A stretch of 16,129 bases of DNA, from positions 1 to 16,129 of the forward strand of contig RYWC01000008.1 in the NCBI GenBank assembly GCA_003979335.1. Reading direction: 5' to 3'. Origin of the DNA: Clostridia bacterium. Lineage in GTDB: Bacteria; Bacillota_A; Clostridia; Christensenellales; Borkfalkiaceae. Positions within the stretch are counted from its first letter, which is position 1, and every line of letters starts with the position of its first letter. Below, piece after piece: positions 1 to 6,835 of this stretch. The notes below the pieces were generated by a model. That model had not been told where the DNA came from and did not search any database. It saw only the letters and a list, made by a program, of their open reading frames with translations. Both the position numbers and the translations under genes were made by a program.

Positions 1-124
1 GCACTATAAGTGTATTAATTTCATTAATAAATATTTTCTTTTCGCTTTCACCGCGCACCACAAGATAATTCAGACGCGTTTCAAGTTTGCACCGCGAATT
101 TATAACGACAATCCTGAAACCCAT
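1..124 (-). CDS. cas1: Cas1, CRISPR integrase, N-terminal fragment
   Basis: The reverse strand from an ATG at 124 reads 41 codons without a stop to the window edge. The peptide begins MGFRIVVINSRCKLE and continues with NYLVVRGESEKKIFINEINT, which is the characteristic N-terminal beta domain of type II Cas1 (compare the usual opening MSWRxVVI..RSKL...YLVxR...kkIxlxEIxTLII). Cas1 is the metal-dependent integrase that, with Cas2, inserts new spacers into the CRISPR array. Only the N-terminal domain is present, so the catalytic residues cannot be checked. The start is one base after the cas9 stop (TAA-A-ATG), so the two genes are translationally coupled. cas2 and perhaps csn2 and the array would be expected beyond the left edge, but this is not visible. 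Confidence 0.9.
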   Translation of the reverse strand, partial: MGFRIVVINSRCKLETRLNYLVVRGESEKKIFINEINTLIV

Positions 125-125
125 T

Positions 126-3100
126 TTATACTTTGCGTTCTTTTAACGTTAAACCGCAGTTAGACTTATAAATTATTTTAAAATCATCTTCGGTTATGTA
201 TTTACTGAAAGAAAGTTTACCGTTTAATGTATTACCGCCGATTAATGATAAATCTGAAAGCATAGCGTTGCAACGGAAGAAATTTAAAGCCTGTAAAAGT
301 ACTTTAACTTGCTTAGCCGTTGTCAAACACTTAAACTTATCCAAACCATCTTTCAATATTTTTTGATATGTAGCGCAATAGCCTATACCGCTGTAAATTT
401 TATCGTCAAGTTTACCTACAAGAAAATTATAAAGTGAAAGATTGTTTTCCTTACTTATTTTAAGCTTAATTTCACCCATGCGGTTTGTTTTTATTATATA
501 AACCTCACTGCTCTCTTCGTCGATTTTTGATTTGTATCTTTCGTAAAATTCCGTCAAAGCCTTGACGTACTCGTCAGTTTTATTATCGGTAAACAGTTCT
601 ACGGCATTCTGCACTAAAATACGTATTCCCGATATACCTGTAATGTATACAGGCATACCTTTAAAAGAAACAAGCTGGTTAATTTTGATTTTCGGTACAA
701 GAATATCCGCGTTTTTTAACCCTTTTTCTTCAAAATATTCTTTTAACCTGTTTACATCTCCATTTGTTTGTTGCTGTATAAGTACCGGTACGGCTTCAAT
801 TGACTTTATTATTTTGCCTTTCTTGTCCTCGGACTGTACGACGGCAAAGTACGCGGTGTTAAGTCCGCTGTAACCGCCGTATTTTTGTATATTGCCCAAA
901 ACGCCGTTTCCCTTTCTGGGGATTTTGCTACGGCTGTCATTATTTGAATAAACAGTCTGATTATAAAATTCGCCCTTAACGCAATAAGAGTATTTTGTAA
1001 CACACATACTGCATTTTGCAAATACAGATTTTACGACAGACAGCGAACCGCCATTCCAAGCGCCGTCAACGTCACGGAAAAACATAGTTTTTAAATTGTA
1101 CATACGCCACCTATCGCCGTCGTTGCGGAACATTGCCATAGGCGAAGAAAAACAGGTATCAAAAACGTTACCGACAACCACATTCAGATATGCGTCTCTT
1201 GCATGATGCAAATCGTTAGTTTCACGGCATTTAAACAAATCAAACTTGTTTTTAAAATCGTTTACATTCTTTGCTTTGCTGTAAACAATTTTAGTATTGG
1301 GGTACTTGCGTTTTAACAACTCCGCAACCGCTTTCGCCGTCTGGTCTGTAATAACTTTCTGACGGTTGATAAAACCTGAGTAATCATCTTCGTTTAGGGG
1401 CTCTGTACGAGTAAGCCTGCCGTATGTAACATCGCTTATTAGCCCTTTTGTAAGAAGCATTTTCCAAAAATTTTGTTGTTCTGTAAACCCTTGAGGCAGC
1501 GGATAAGCATCCCTTTTTTCAACGTTCTTCTTGCGCAAAACAAGCGCTTTGTTGTCAAGGCTGTCGTCTTTAATATAAGTACGGGGCAGAATATGGTCAA
1601 CGTCGTACATATCAGTATTTAACTGCGAAAGGTCTATACGTTCGCCTGAATACATGCAACGTCCGAGCTGTCTGAAATAAAGATAAAGTCTTTCCTGTCT
1701 CAGTCTGAGGTCGGTTAGACCCTCCGATGTCAGTTCACTTCGTATTTCGTCGTAGCCTGCCACATTTTTATATAATTCCAGAAGTCTGTTTTTTCTGGAA
1801 ACAGTCCTTCCTGCCGCGCCTTTCGTACCTTCTTCTCGGGTAACTTCAACAAATATTTTATCAGGAGCCCTGCCAATATTTAAGATATACTCGTCCGCCA
1901 TACACAAAGACTGCCATATACCGCGACGAACCGCAGGCGAAACATAAAGATTTTCCAAATCTTTATAACGTATTTCACTGTCAGTTTCACCGTTTTCTTT
2001 CTTTATTATTTCTTCAAAACCGTACTTTTCATTGAAAAGAATTTCGTTAAGATTTTGGTTCGTGAAATATATTAAATCAAGTATTGATAAATTTTCGCCT
2101 ACCGGCGGGTCGTTTACTTTAAGTCCGGTCAAAAACTTCATTGAAAGCCTTCCGAACTTCTGAAACGTCAAACCCTTTAAGCTTTTTATATTATCTTTAA
2201 TTACGCGTATTTTTCCGTAGTTTTTCTCAATTAATTTTTCAACTATATTTTTATCGGTATTTAAAGTGTGCCAAAGAATAATGTTCTCGCAAACTCCTCC
2301 TCCGCTCATTAAGTCATCGTCGACAAATGAGCCAAGTATCTGTTTTAAACGAATATAAGAAGACATATTGGCTTTGATTTCGCCGTCTTTGCCTGTTATT
2401 TTAACTTCCTGTTTCTGATATTCGGAAATTGCGCCTTCCCTTACAAGAAAATTGATTATCGTCTTATCGGTAACTTTATTTTTTACTTTAAACACATCGT
2501 CGAACAATTTCTGTTTTAATTCAAGAGAAATAGGAGTATCGTTGATTTTAAGCTTGTTCAACTGGTTCAATACATTGAACTTCTGATAAAACACCGAAGC
2601 TTGCGGCAGAACATCTTCACCCCGTAAGTATGTACATTTATTAGTCATACGGCGCATAAAATTTTCGTTACTCTGCGCTTTATCAACCACCGTATCGAAA
2701 TTCCAAGGCGTAATTTTTTCGTCCGTGCGAACCGCCCAACTGTTTTTACCTGTCAAAGGTCCCACATAATAGGGTATTTTAAACAGAAAGACTTTTAATA
2801 TTTTATCAGCAATTTCATGTGTTTCAGGATGAACCTTTACCATGTTTTCAACGATTTTTTCAAGCTCCTGTTGATTTACCTGATGAGGGAACAAACCGTT
2901 GTCGGAGTGTAAAATTTTAGGTAAAAACGTGCCGCTTTTGATTTTGCTTAAAATATCATCGCGGATTTCGGTGTCGGTTACATTTTCAATGCCCGTAATA
3001 AGTTTTTTAAGTTCTGCAAAAAAGTCGCCGTCAGAACAATGTTTTACCTTAATTTTATCTCCGCCCTTTTTTGTATAACCTACATAGTTGACATAGTTAG

Positions 3101-4133
3101 CCTTTTCTTTCGTACTTTTAAAAAATTTACGGTAAACTTCTTCGCCCACGTTTCCGCGCAAAAACTGCTTTAAGCATCTGAGGTCGTTTTTATGCGTATT
3201 ATAAAGATTAATCATTGCCGCGGAAATATTCGGCTGACCTTCGAATAATTTTTCAAACAGCGCAAAGCTGTAAATCGCTTTTATTTTTTCAAGCAAAATA
3301 AAATTATCGCCGAAATCAGCTTCCATTCCGTCGAACGTCTCGTCGGTCAAATCTTTAAACGTAAACGATTTTTGCGTTTCATACTCTTCGCCGAACAAGT
3401 TTTTAGGGGACAATTTGCCGCCCGTTATGCCTTTAATTATTTCTTTGGTAAGCGCGTCCTTTCCGAAAAGCGCTTCAAGCGCATTCTGCTTGTCACGAAG
3501 TCCCGTCTTACCGTCTATTAAAATATTCTTCGCCTGTTCTGCAAATACGCTATCAAATTGCGGCACCCTTTCATAGTCTGAAAAAATCTCTGCGCAGACG
3601 GCGGAAAGTTCGTCAAACAGTCTATAAATATCGTGAACGTTTTCTATTCCACCGTCGAGAAGAAAATGTCCGCGGTATTTGACTATATGATGAAGCGCAA
3701 GATAATAAAGCCTTATATCTTTAACAGGCTTTGACTGTAAATCATATCGTAAATGATAAATAGTAGGGTAATCGCTGTGATAATTTTTATCGCAGTAAAT
3801 ACCGTCTGCAAACAGACTGTTTTTGTCGCCGCCTAAAACATCCGCCTTATCTTCGGGAAAATAAGCGCTGTTGTTCAGGCGCAAGAAAAAATTTTCATCC
3901 TCAATAAATGGTTCAAAAAGCGCCTGCAAAAAGCCTATACGCTGTTTTCTCCGTTCTAGTCTGCGGCGCGCGGTCCTGAAAGAGCGTCTTTTTTCCGCAG
4001 TAGAGCTCGGGTTAAACAATCTGACAGCCCAACAGTCTTTTCCTTTTGCGCGCAAAAGATTATACTCTTCGTCAGTGCACGCCATACCTACAGAATCAGT
4101 ACCTATATCCATTCCCAGATAAAATTTTTTCAT
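126..4133 (-). CDS. cas9: Cas9, RNA-guided DNA endonuclease (type II, II-A-like), 1335 aa
   Basis: This is the crRNA:tracrRNA-guided effector that cuts both strands of invading DNA. The whole domain order is visible: RuvC-I (YLGMDIGTDSVG, catalytic D9), arginine-rich bridge helix (about 49-72), a long REC lobe, RuvC-II (IFVEVTREE, E763), HNH (YDVDHILP, H847, with N870 at the catalytic asparagine place), RuvC-III (DLHHARDAY, H977 and D980), then a PAM-interacting domain containing KYGGYSGLNTAYF (about 1084-1096). All six nuclease residues are intact, so it should be active. Its 1335 aa are close to S. pyogenes Cas9 (1368) and longer than most II-C enzymes. By hand alignment the two PAM-reading arginines of SpCas9 (R1333, R1335) fall on N1304 and K1306, so an NGG preference is not expected. 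The ATG has a good ribosome site (GAGAGGGA, about 4 bases upstream). cas1 follows directly, and the tracrRNA gene diverges from just upstream. Confidence 0.97.
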   Translation of the reverse strand: MKKFYLGMDIGTDSVGMACTDEEYNLLRAKGKDCWAVRLFNPSSTAEKRRSFRTARRRLERRKQRIGFLQALFEPFIEDENFFLRLNNSAYFPEDKADVLGGDKNSLFADGIYCDKNYHSDYPTIYHLRYDLQSKPVKDIRLYYLALHHIVKYRGHFLLDGGIENVHDIYRLFDELSAVCAEIFSDYERVPQFDSVFAEQAKNILIDGKTGLRDKQNALEALFGKDALTKEIIKGITGGKLSPKNLFGEEYETQKSFTFKDLTDETFDGMEADFGDNFILLEKIKAIYSFALFEKLFEGQPNISAAMINLYNTHKNDLRCLKQFLRGNVGEEVYRKFFKSTKEKANYVNYVGYTKKGGDKIKVKHCSDGDFFAELKKLITGIENVTDTEIRDDILSKIKSGTFLPKILHSDNGLFPHQVNQQELEKIVENMVKVHPETHEIADKILKVFLFKIPYYVGPLTGKNSWAVRTDEKITPWNFDTVVDKAQSNENFMRRMTNKCTYLRGEDVLPQASVFYQKFNVLNQLNKLKINDTPISLELKQKLFDDVFKVKNKVTDKTIINFLVREGAISEYQKQEVKITGKDGEIKANMSSYIRLKQILGSFVDDDLMSGGGVCENIILWHTLNTDKNIVEKLIEKNYGKIRVIKDNIKSLKGLTFQKFGRLSMKFLTGLKVNDPPVGENLSILDLIYFTNQNLNEILFNEKYGFEEIIKKENGETDSEIRYKDLENLYVSPAVRRGIWQSLCMADEYILNIGRAPDKIFVEVTREEGTKGAAGRTVSRKNRLLELYKNVAGYDEIRSELTSEGLTDLRLRQERLYLYFRQLGRCMYSGERIDLSQLNTDMYDVDHILPRTYIKDDSLDNKALVLRKKNVEKRDAYPLPQGFTEQQNFWKMLLTKGLISDVTYGRLTRTEPLNEDDYSGFINRQKVITDQTAKAVAELLKRKYPNTKIVYSKAKNVNDFKNKFDLFKCRETNDLHHARDAYLNVVVGNVFDTCFSSPMAMFRNDGDRWRMYNLKTMFFRDVDGAWNGGSLSVVKSVFAKCSMCVTKYSYCVKGEFYNQTVYSNNDSRSKIPRKGNGVLGNIQKYGGYSGLNTAYFAVVQSEDKKGKIIKSIEAVPVLIQQQTNGDVNRLKEYFEEKGLKNADILVPKIKINQLVSFKGMPVYITGISGIRILVQNAVELFTDNKTDEYVKALTEFYERYKSKIDEESSEVYIIKTNRMGEIKLKISKENNLSLYNFLVGKLDDKIYSGIGYCATYQKILKDGLDKFKCLTTAKQVKVLLQALNFFRCNAMLSDLSLIGGNTLNGKLSFSKYITEDDFKIIYKSNCGLTLKERKV

Positions 4134-4161
4134 TTGTCCCTCTCTGAATTTTATTTTTCTG

Positions 4162-4190
4162 TTGACAATTTTAAAAAGATGTTATATAAT
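4162..4190 (+). promoter_or_regulatory. Consensus sigma-A/sigma-70 promoter of the tracrRNA gene
   Basis: TTGACA at 4162-4167 and TATAAT at 4185-4190 are both perfect consensus boxes, separated by the optimal 17 bp. Transcription should begin near 4196-4198, exactly where the anti-repeat of the tracrRNA begins. The promoter fires rightwards, away from cas9, and its -35 box lies only 28 bp from the cas9 start codon. Confidence 0.9.
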
Positions 4191-4208
4191 CAAAGCACAA
4201 AACAACAA
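4181..4208 (-). promoter_or_regulatory. Candidate cas9 promoter, overlapping the tracrRNA promoter
   Basis: On the reverse strand, TTGTTG (plus-strand 4203-4208) and TATAAC (plus-strand 4181-4186) are 16 bp apart. This would start transcription near 4174 and give cas9 a leader of about 40 bases. The -10 boxes of this promoter and of the tracrRNA promoter share bases 4185-4186, so polymerase could occupy only one at a time. The boxes match consensus less well than the tracrRNA promoter. A weaker alternative -10 (TAAAAT, plus-strand 4168-4173) exists, so the assignment is tentative. Confidence 0.45.
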
Positions 4209-4289
4209 GGCAAGTTCAAATAAAGAATTTTCCTAATCATCTCATCGCAGTGTGCGGTACAGCTCTTCTCAAACGGGAAGAGTTTTTTT
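4197..4289 (+). ncRNA. tracrRNA
   Basis: This is a short RNA gene divergent from cas9, with its own consensus promoter and an intrinsic terminator; the expected transcript is about 93 nt. Its 5' part (4197-4222) has the type II-A anti-repeat form, ending in GGCAAGTTCAAATAA, very close to the GCAAGTTAAAATAA of S. pyogenes and Listeria tracrRNAs. Then come a short AU-rich nexus-like stretch (about 4225-4233), a single-stranded linker, a stem-loop (ATCGCA at 4244-4249 pairing with TGCGGT at 4253-4258, loop GTG) and the terminator hairpin (4263-4282). It base-pairs with the CRISPR repeat of pre-crRNA, directs RNase III processing and is held by Cas9 as part of the guide. Using the bulge pattern of known II-A duplexes, the repeat should begin GUUUGAGAGCCUUGUUGUUU. 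The exact 5' end is inferred from the promoter. Confidence 0.88.
4263..4289 (+). terminator. Intrinsic terminator of tracrRNA
   Basis: CTCTTCTC (4263-4270) pairs with GGGAAGAG (4275-4282) across a four-base loop AAAC, giving 8 pairs including one G-U, followed by seven T residues (4283-4289). This is the usual last stem-loop of a tracrRNA and also ends its transcription. Confidence 0.9.
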
Positions 4290-4542
4290 ATGCAATCGGA
4301 TTATTCGCTTGAATTATATCAAAAAGCCTGTTGACCGTCAATATGCCTTTTTATTTATGACTGAATTGTTTGCGACGGAAAATACTGTACACCAATTTAA
4401 GTAAAATAAAGCATTATTTTCACCGATAAACAAAAATTTTTACACAGTTAAACGTTATTACCGCAACGACAAATTCATAAAAACATACAAATTCGACACA
4501 AATTTAATTGTCATATTAGTAATTTTTCCTATTATAACATAA
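4290..4542. other. Intergenic stretch, no gene recognised
   Basis: This is AT-rich sequence between the tracrRNA terminator and the hairpin that closes the polysaccharide operon. I see no open frame with a ribosome site, no direct repeats of CRISPR type and no tRNA. An imperfect inverted repeat at 4321-4352 (AAAAAG ... CTTTTT) and a promoter-like pair on the plus strand (TTGTCA 4508-4513, TATTAT 4530-4535) are noted, but neither leads to a recognisable product. Confidence 0.6.
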
Positions 4543-4568
4543 TAAACCTGACAGAATTGTCAGGTTTA
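4543..4568 (-). terminator. Hairpin terminator, probable end of the polysaccharide operon
   Basis: This is an 11-bp perfect inverted repeat (TAAACCTGACA / TGTCAGGTTTA) with a GAAT loop, lying about 60 bp after the stop of the last operon gene. Read on the minus strand the stem is followed by TTATGTTATAAT, which is T-rich but not a clean T-run. On the plus strand the stem is followed by an A-run and then TTTTATTTATTTT. It may work in either direction, separating the operon from the convergent tracrRNA gene. Confidence 0.6.
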
Positions 4569-4628
4569 AAAAATTTTATTTATTTTGTTGGTAAATTTTT
4601 TTCAGTAACAATACTGATTAAAAATATT

Positions 4629-5765
4629 CTATGCTTTCCAATAGAATTTAGGCGTCCCGAAAGCTCCGCTTTCATAAAGCTGTTTCGTCAGATTTGATAA
4701 TGCAGAGGGGCTTTCGGCAATGAAAAACTCTGTATTTCCCTGCGGAACTGCCATAAATAACGAAGAATCGAATCCGCCGAGTTTAACATCCGAATAAACC
4801 CAGGTAATTACTTCCATCGGCAATCTGCCGGGCATAATTTTTATTCCGTTTTCATCAAGTACCTGTTTGGTTAACGGCATATCGTCGCCGGGCGCTAACG
4901 CCGAAGGATGAGGTTTATATAAAATATTGTAATCGGAGTAATCGGCAATAATTCTTTTAAGCAAATCTGCGTATTCGGCATCGGTAAAGTTTCCGCTGAA
5001 AGGATTAGTACCCGTTATAATTAAATACTCCCCTTCTTTATTGAAATATTCGGCGTCAAAATCTTCTTTAATCAAATTACAGATTTTAAGAAACTTCTGC
5101 TTTTTATCATCAGACAAAGCGTTATACATCTTTTCGGGCGACATTTTAGGCATATGCGCTTTATCTATTTCCGCCTGAACTTTAGCATTGTCACTGACAA
5201 GTGTTTCGGGGTATCCGCACCACATTTCAACATTATCTCTTTGCGCCGCCATAATAGGCATTTGGCTAAGTTGCGCATCGTTATAATAATGGGAACCGAC
5301 TTTTACGCCGTCAAACTCTAACTCATATAAATTTGAATTTGAAACAGTGCCCACTAACTTATATTCGTTTTTTAACGCCTGATTGTATATGCCGTTATAA
5401 ATTCTTTTGTTTACAGACCACTTATCCCAAGAATTTTCATCGCGGTAGGGGAAAGCTGTCGTATACGTCCAGGAACCGTCCGATACAAGCTTTATCTCAT
5501 ATCTGTTTGATGGAATTCCGTTCTGTACAAAAGAGAACAGCTCAATTTGATTAAACGCGTCGCATATAAAAGCTCTGAAATAACTCCATTTATCCGTCTT
5601 TGCTATATGCGCTGTATATTTTTTTGACGTTTCCAATTCGTCTATATCCGCACCGTTGATTTTGTATATAAATCTGCTGTCGTCAAGTTCAGCGATATTA
5701 AGAGTATCCGAACGCGTAAACACCAACATAGATTTATAATTGTTGCTTACCATATCCAATGCCAA
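4629..5765 (-). CDS. Glycosyltransferase-like protein (sialyltransferase-fold?), probably the 3' part of a frame-broken gene
   Basis: This open frame of 378 codons can only start at a TTG (5765) or an internal ATG (5753); neither has a Shine-Dalgarno sequence. The frame is already open from 5786, and it overlaps the end of the preceding lipoprotein frame. I infer that it is the C-terminal part of that protein after the loss of one base. Counting from TTG 5765, it has a possible acidic-Gly motif (LVSDGS, 93-98), an HP motif (YKPHPS, 283-288), a GRLPMEV stretch (313-319) and GGFDSSLF (330-337). This set resembles the D/E-D/E-G, HP and serine motifs of bacterial sialyl- and polysialyltransferases (GT52/GT38/GT80-type GT-B folds). 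Family membership is a guess from motifs. As the last gene of the cluster it could add a terminal sugar, but a location outside the membrane would be odd for a nucleotide-sugar enzyme. Confidence 0.6.
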   Translation of the reverse strand: MALDMVSNNYKSMLVFTRSDTLNIAELDDSRFIYKINGADIDELETSKKYTAHIAKTDKWSYFRAFICDAFNQIELFSFVQNGIPSNRYEIKLVSDGSWTYTTAFPYRDENSWDKWSVNKRIYNGIYNQALKNEYKLVGTVSNSNLYELEFDGVKVGSHYYNDAQLSQMPIMAAQRDNVEMWCGYPETLVSDNAKVQAEIDKAHMPKMSPEKMYNALSDDKKQKFLKICNLIKEDFDAEYFNKEGEYLIITGTNPFSGNFTDAEYADLLKRIIADYSDYNILYKPHPSALAPGDDMPLTKQVLDENGIKIMPGRLPMEVITWVYSDVKLGGFDSSLFMAVPQGNTEFFIAESPSALSNLTKQLYESGAFGTPKFYWKA

Positions 5766-6214
5766 TAAAGAACGGGCAACGTCGCGTTAACCCAATAACA
5801 ATTATAAATATTGCGAACTTTTATAAGGCGCATAGCTACGGTATAATTGCCTTTACCGTCGCTGACATAATAAGGAATTTCATAATCGCCGCACTCGCTG
5901 AATACAATTAAGTTCCCTTTTGTCTTTGCTTTAGCGGGCAAAATATAGCGTATTTCGTCAGTCAATTGTTTTTCCGTGCCGTCTTCGCATTTATAAACTG
6001 CCGTCACGCCGTCCAACAAGTCAACCGAATCAGTTTCCCTATCCATTAAAATTTCGTCAATTCCGCTTATTTCAATTCTGTTATAATTTACAAATTCAGA
6101 TTCTTCTTTACAGCCTGCCGCACACAGCGTACAAACAAGTAAAATAAAAATCAAGCAGTAAATTAATAAGTATTTAGAATTTATAAAACGACTTTTCAAG
6201 TAATTAAAATTCAT
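5747..6214 (-). CDS. Putative lipoprotein/membrane-anchored Ig-like domain protein, probably the 5' part of a frame-broken gene
   Basis: The ATG at 6214 has a good ribosome site (GGGAG, 5 bases after it to the start) and lies 36 bp after rmlC. The product has a basic N-terminus (K7, R9, K14), a hydrophobic segment (about 15-33) and a weak lipobox ending at C35 (LCAAGC), so it is exported as a lipoprotein or anchored with its body outside. Residues about 46-135 look like a small beta-sandwich of the bacterial Ig-like type, closing with GDYEIPYYVSDGKGNYTV and a final beta strand. The last 17 or so residues (tryptophan-rich, ending WHWIW) do not look like a natural end. At this point the reading frame that continues the gene is the one at 4629-5786. 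Adding one base near 5788 joins both into a single 528-aa protein. Function is not known. Confidence 0.65.
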   Translation of the reverse strand: MNFNYLKSRFINSKYLLIYCLIFILLVCTLCAAGCKEESEFVNYNRIEISGIDEILMDRETDSVDLLDGVTAVYKCEDGTEKQLTDEIRYILPAKAKTKGNLIVFSECGDYEIPYYVSDGKGNYTVAMRLIKVRNIYNCYWVNATLPVLYWHWIW

Positions 6215-6250
6215 TTAATCTCCCGTTGTATATCCAACGATATTAATATA

Positions 6251-6835
6251 TCAGTTCATTTTTGTCCATTTTTTGTCTTTTTCGCTCATATTAAGCGGCG
6301 TACCGTCGGGAAGAGTATAACCTGCGCAGTCCGCAGTACCGTTATAACAGCCTGTAACTCCCCAATCTATTCCGATAGTCGGGTCGTTCCAAGCAATGCC
6401 GCCCTCGTCGTCGGGATGATAGAAATCGGTAACTTTGTAGCAAAATTCCGCTACGTCCGAAAGCACTAAAAAGCCGTGGGCAAACCCCTCGGAAATATAA
6501 AACTGCTTTTTATTCTCTTCGGTTAATTCCACACCGAACCATTTTCCGTAAGTTATGCTATCTTTTCTTAAATCTACGGCTACGTCAAAAACTTTACCCT
6601 TGATTACGCGGACAAGTTTACCCTGCGGAAACTTTTTTTGAAAATGCAGACCGCGCAGAACGCCTTTTGTACTCATCGACTGGTTGTCCTGCACAAAATT
6701 CATATTCAGCCCCGCTTCCTGCATATCGCGCTGATTGTATGTTTCCATAAAGTATCCGCGGCTGTCGCCGTGTACGCTCGGCTCTATTATATACAGCCCT
6801 TTTATAGGTGCTTCCGTCACTTTAATCTGTCCCAC
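6251..6835 (-). CDS. rfbC: dTDP-4-dehydrorhamnose 3,5-epimerase
   Basis: RmlC converts dTDP-4-keto-6-deoxy-glucose to dTDP-4-keto-L-rhamnose, the third step to dTDP-L-rhamnose, in the cytosol. It is a small cupin protein. Counting from the GTG start, the sequence shows DSRGYF (24-29), LRGLHFQ with the catalytic base H64 (60-66), VDLRKDSITYGKW (87-99), SEGFAHGF (115-122) and the expected tyrosine Y133. The longest frame starts at a TTG (6841), but the Shine-Dalgarno AAGGAG (6843-6848) is only one base from it and is seven bases from the GTG at 6835. The start is therefore GTG, giving 194 aa. The start lies inside the end of rmlD (14-base overlap), so the two are coupled. It is the last of the four rhamnose genes. 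Confidence 0.95.
   Translation of the reverse strand: MGQIKVTEAPIKGLYIIEPSVHGDSRGYFMETYNQRDMQEAGLNMNFVQDNQSMSTKGVLRGLHFQKKFPQGKLVRVIKGKVFDVAVDLRKDSITYGKWFGVELTEENKKQFYISEGFAHGFLVLSDVAEFCYKVTDFYHPDDEGGIAWNDPTIGIDWGVTGCYNGTADCAGYTLPDGTPLNMSEKDKKWTKMN

Noticed and set aside
562..1021. Open frames inside cas9 on the plus strand (562-873) and in another minus frame (809-1021)
   Set aside because: They lie wholly within the conserved Cas9 PAM-interacting region, have no ribosome site and no recognisable product; they are shadows of cas9.
4134..4197. A long tracrRNA form (tracr-L, natural single guide) starting upstream, as in S. pyogenes
   Set aside because: Only 28 bp separate the cas9 start from the tracrRNA -35 box and no second upstream promoter or repeat-like stretch is seen, so there is no support for a long form.
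4321..4352. Inverted repeat AAAAAG...CTTTTT as a second terminator
   Set aside because: Only six outer A/T-rich pairs plus a short inner TTGA/TCAA stem with mismatches between; too weak to call.
4508..4535. Plus-strand promoter-like pair TTGTCA-16-TATTAT
   Set aside because: It would read straight into the hairpin at 4543-4568 and against the operon end with no product; in such AT-rich sequence chance matches are expected.
4134..4628. A CRISPR array or degenerate repeats beside the tracrRNA
   Set aside because: No spaced direct repeats are present; the only repeat-related sequence is the anti-repeat of the tracrRNA. The array is probably beyond cas1 to the left.
5747..5790. Programmed -1 ribosomal frameshift joining the lipoprotein and glycosyltransferase-like frames
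   Set aside because: The direction of shift fits, but no slippery heptamer in the right phase and no clear downstream stem were found in the permitted interval, so a lost base is the simpler reading.
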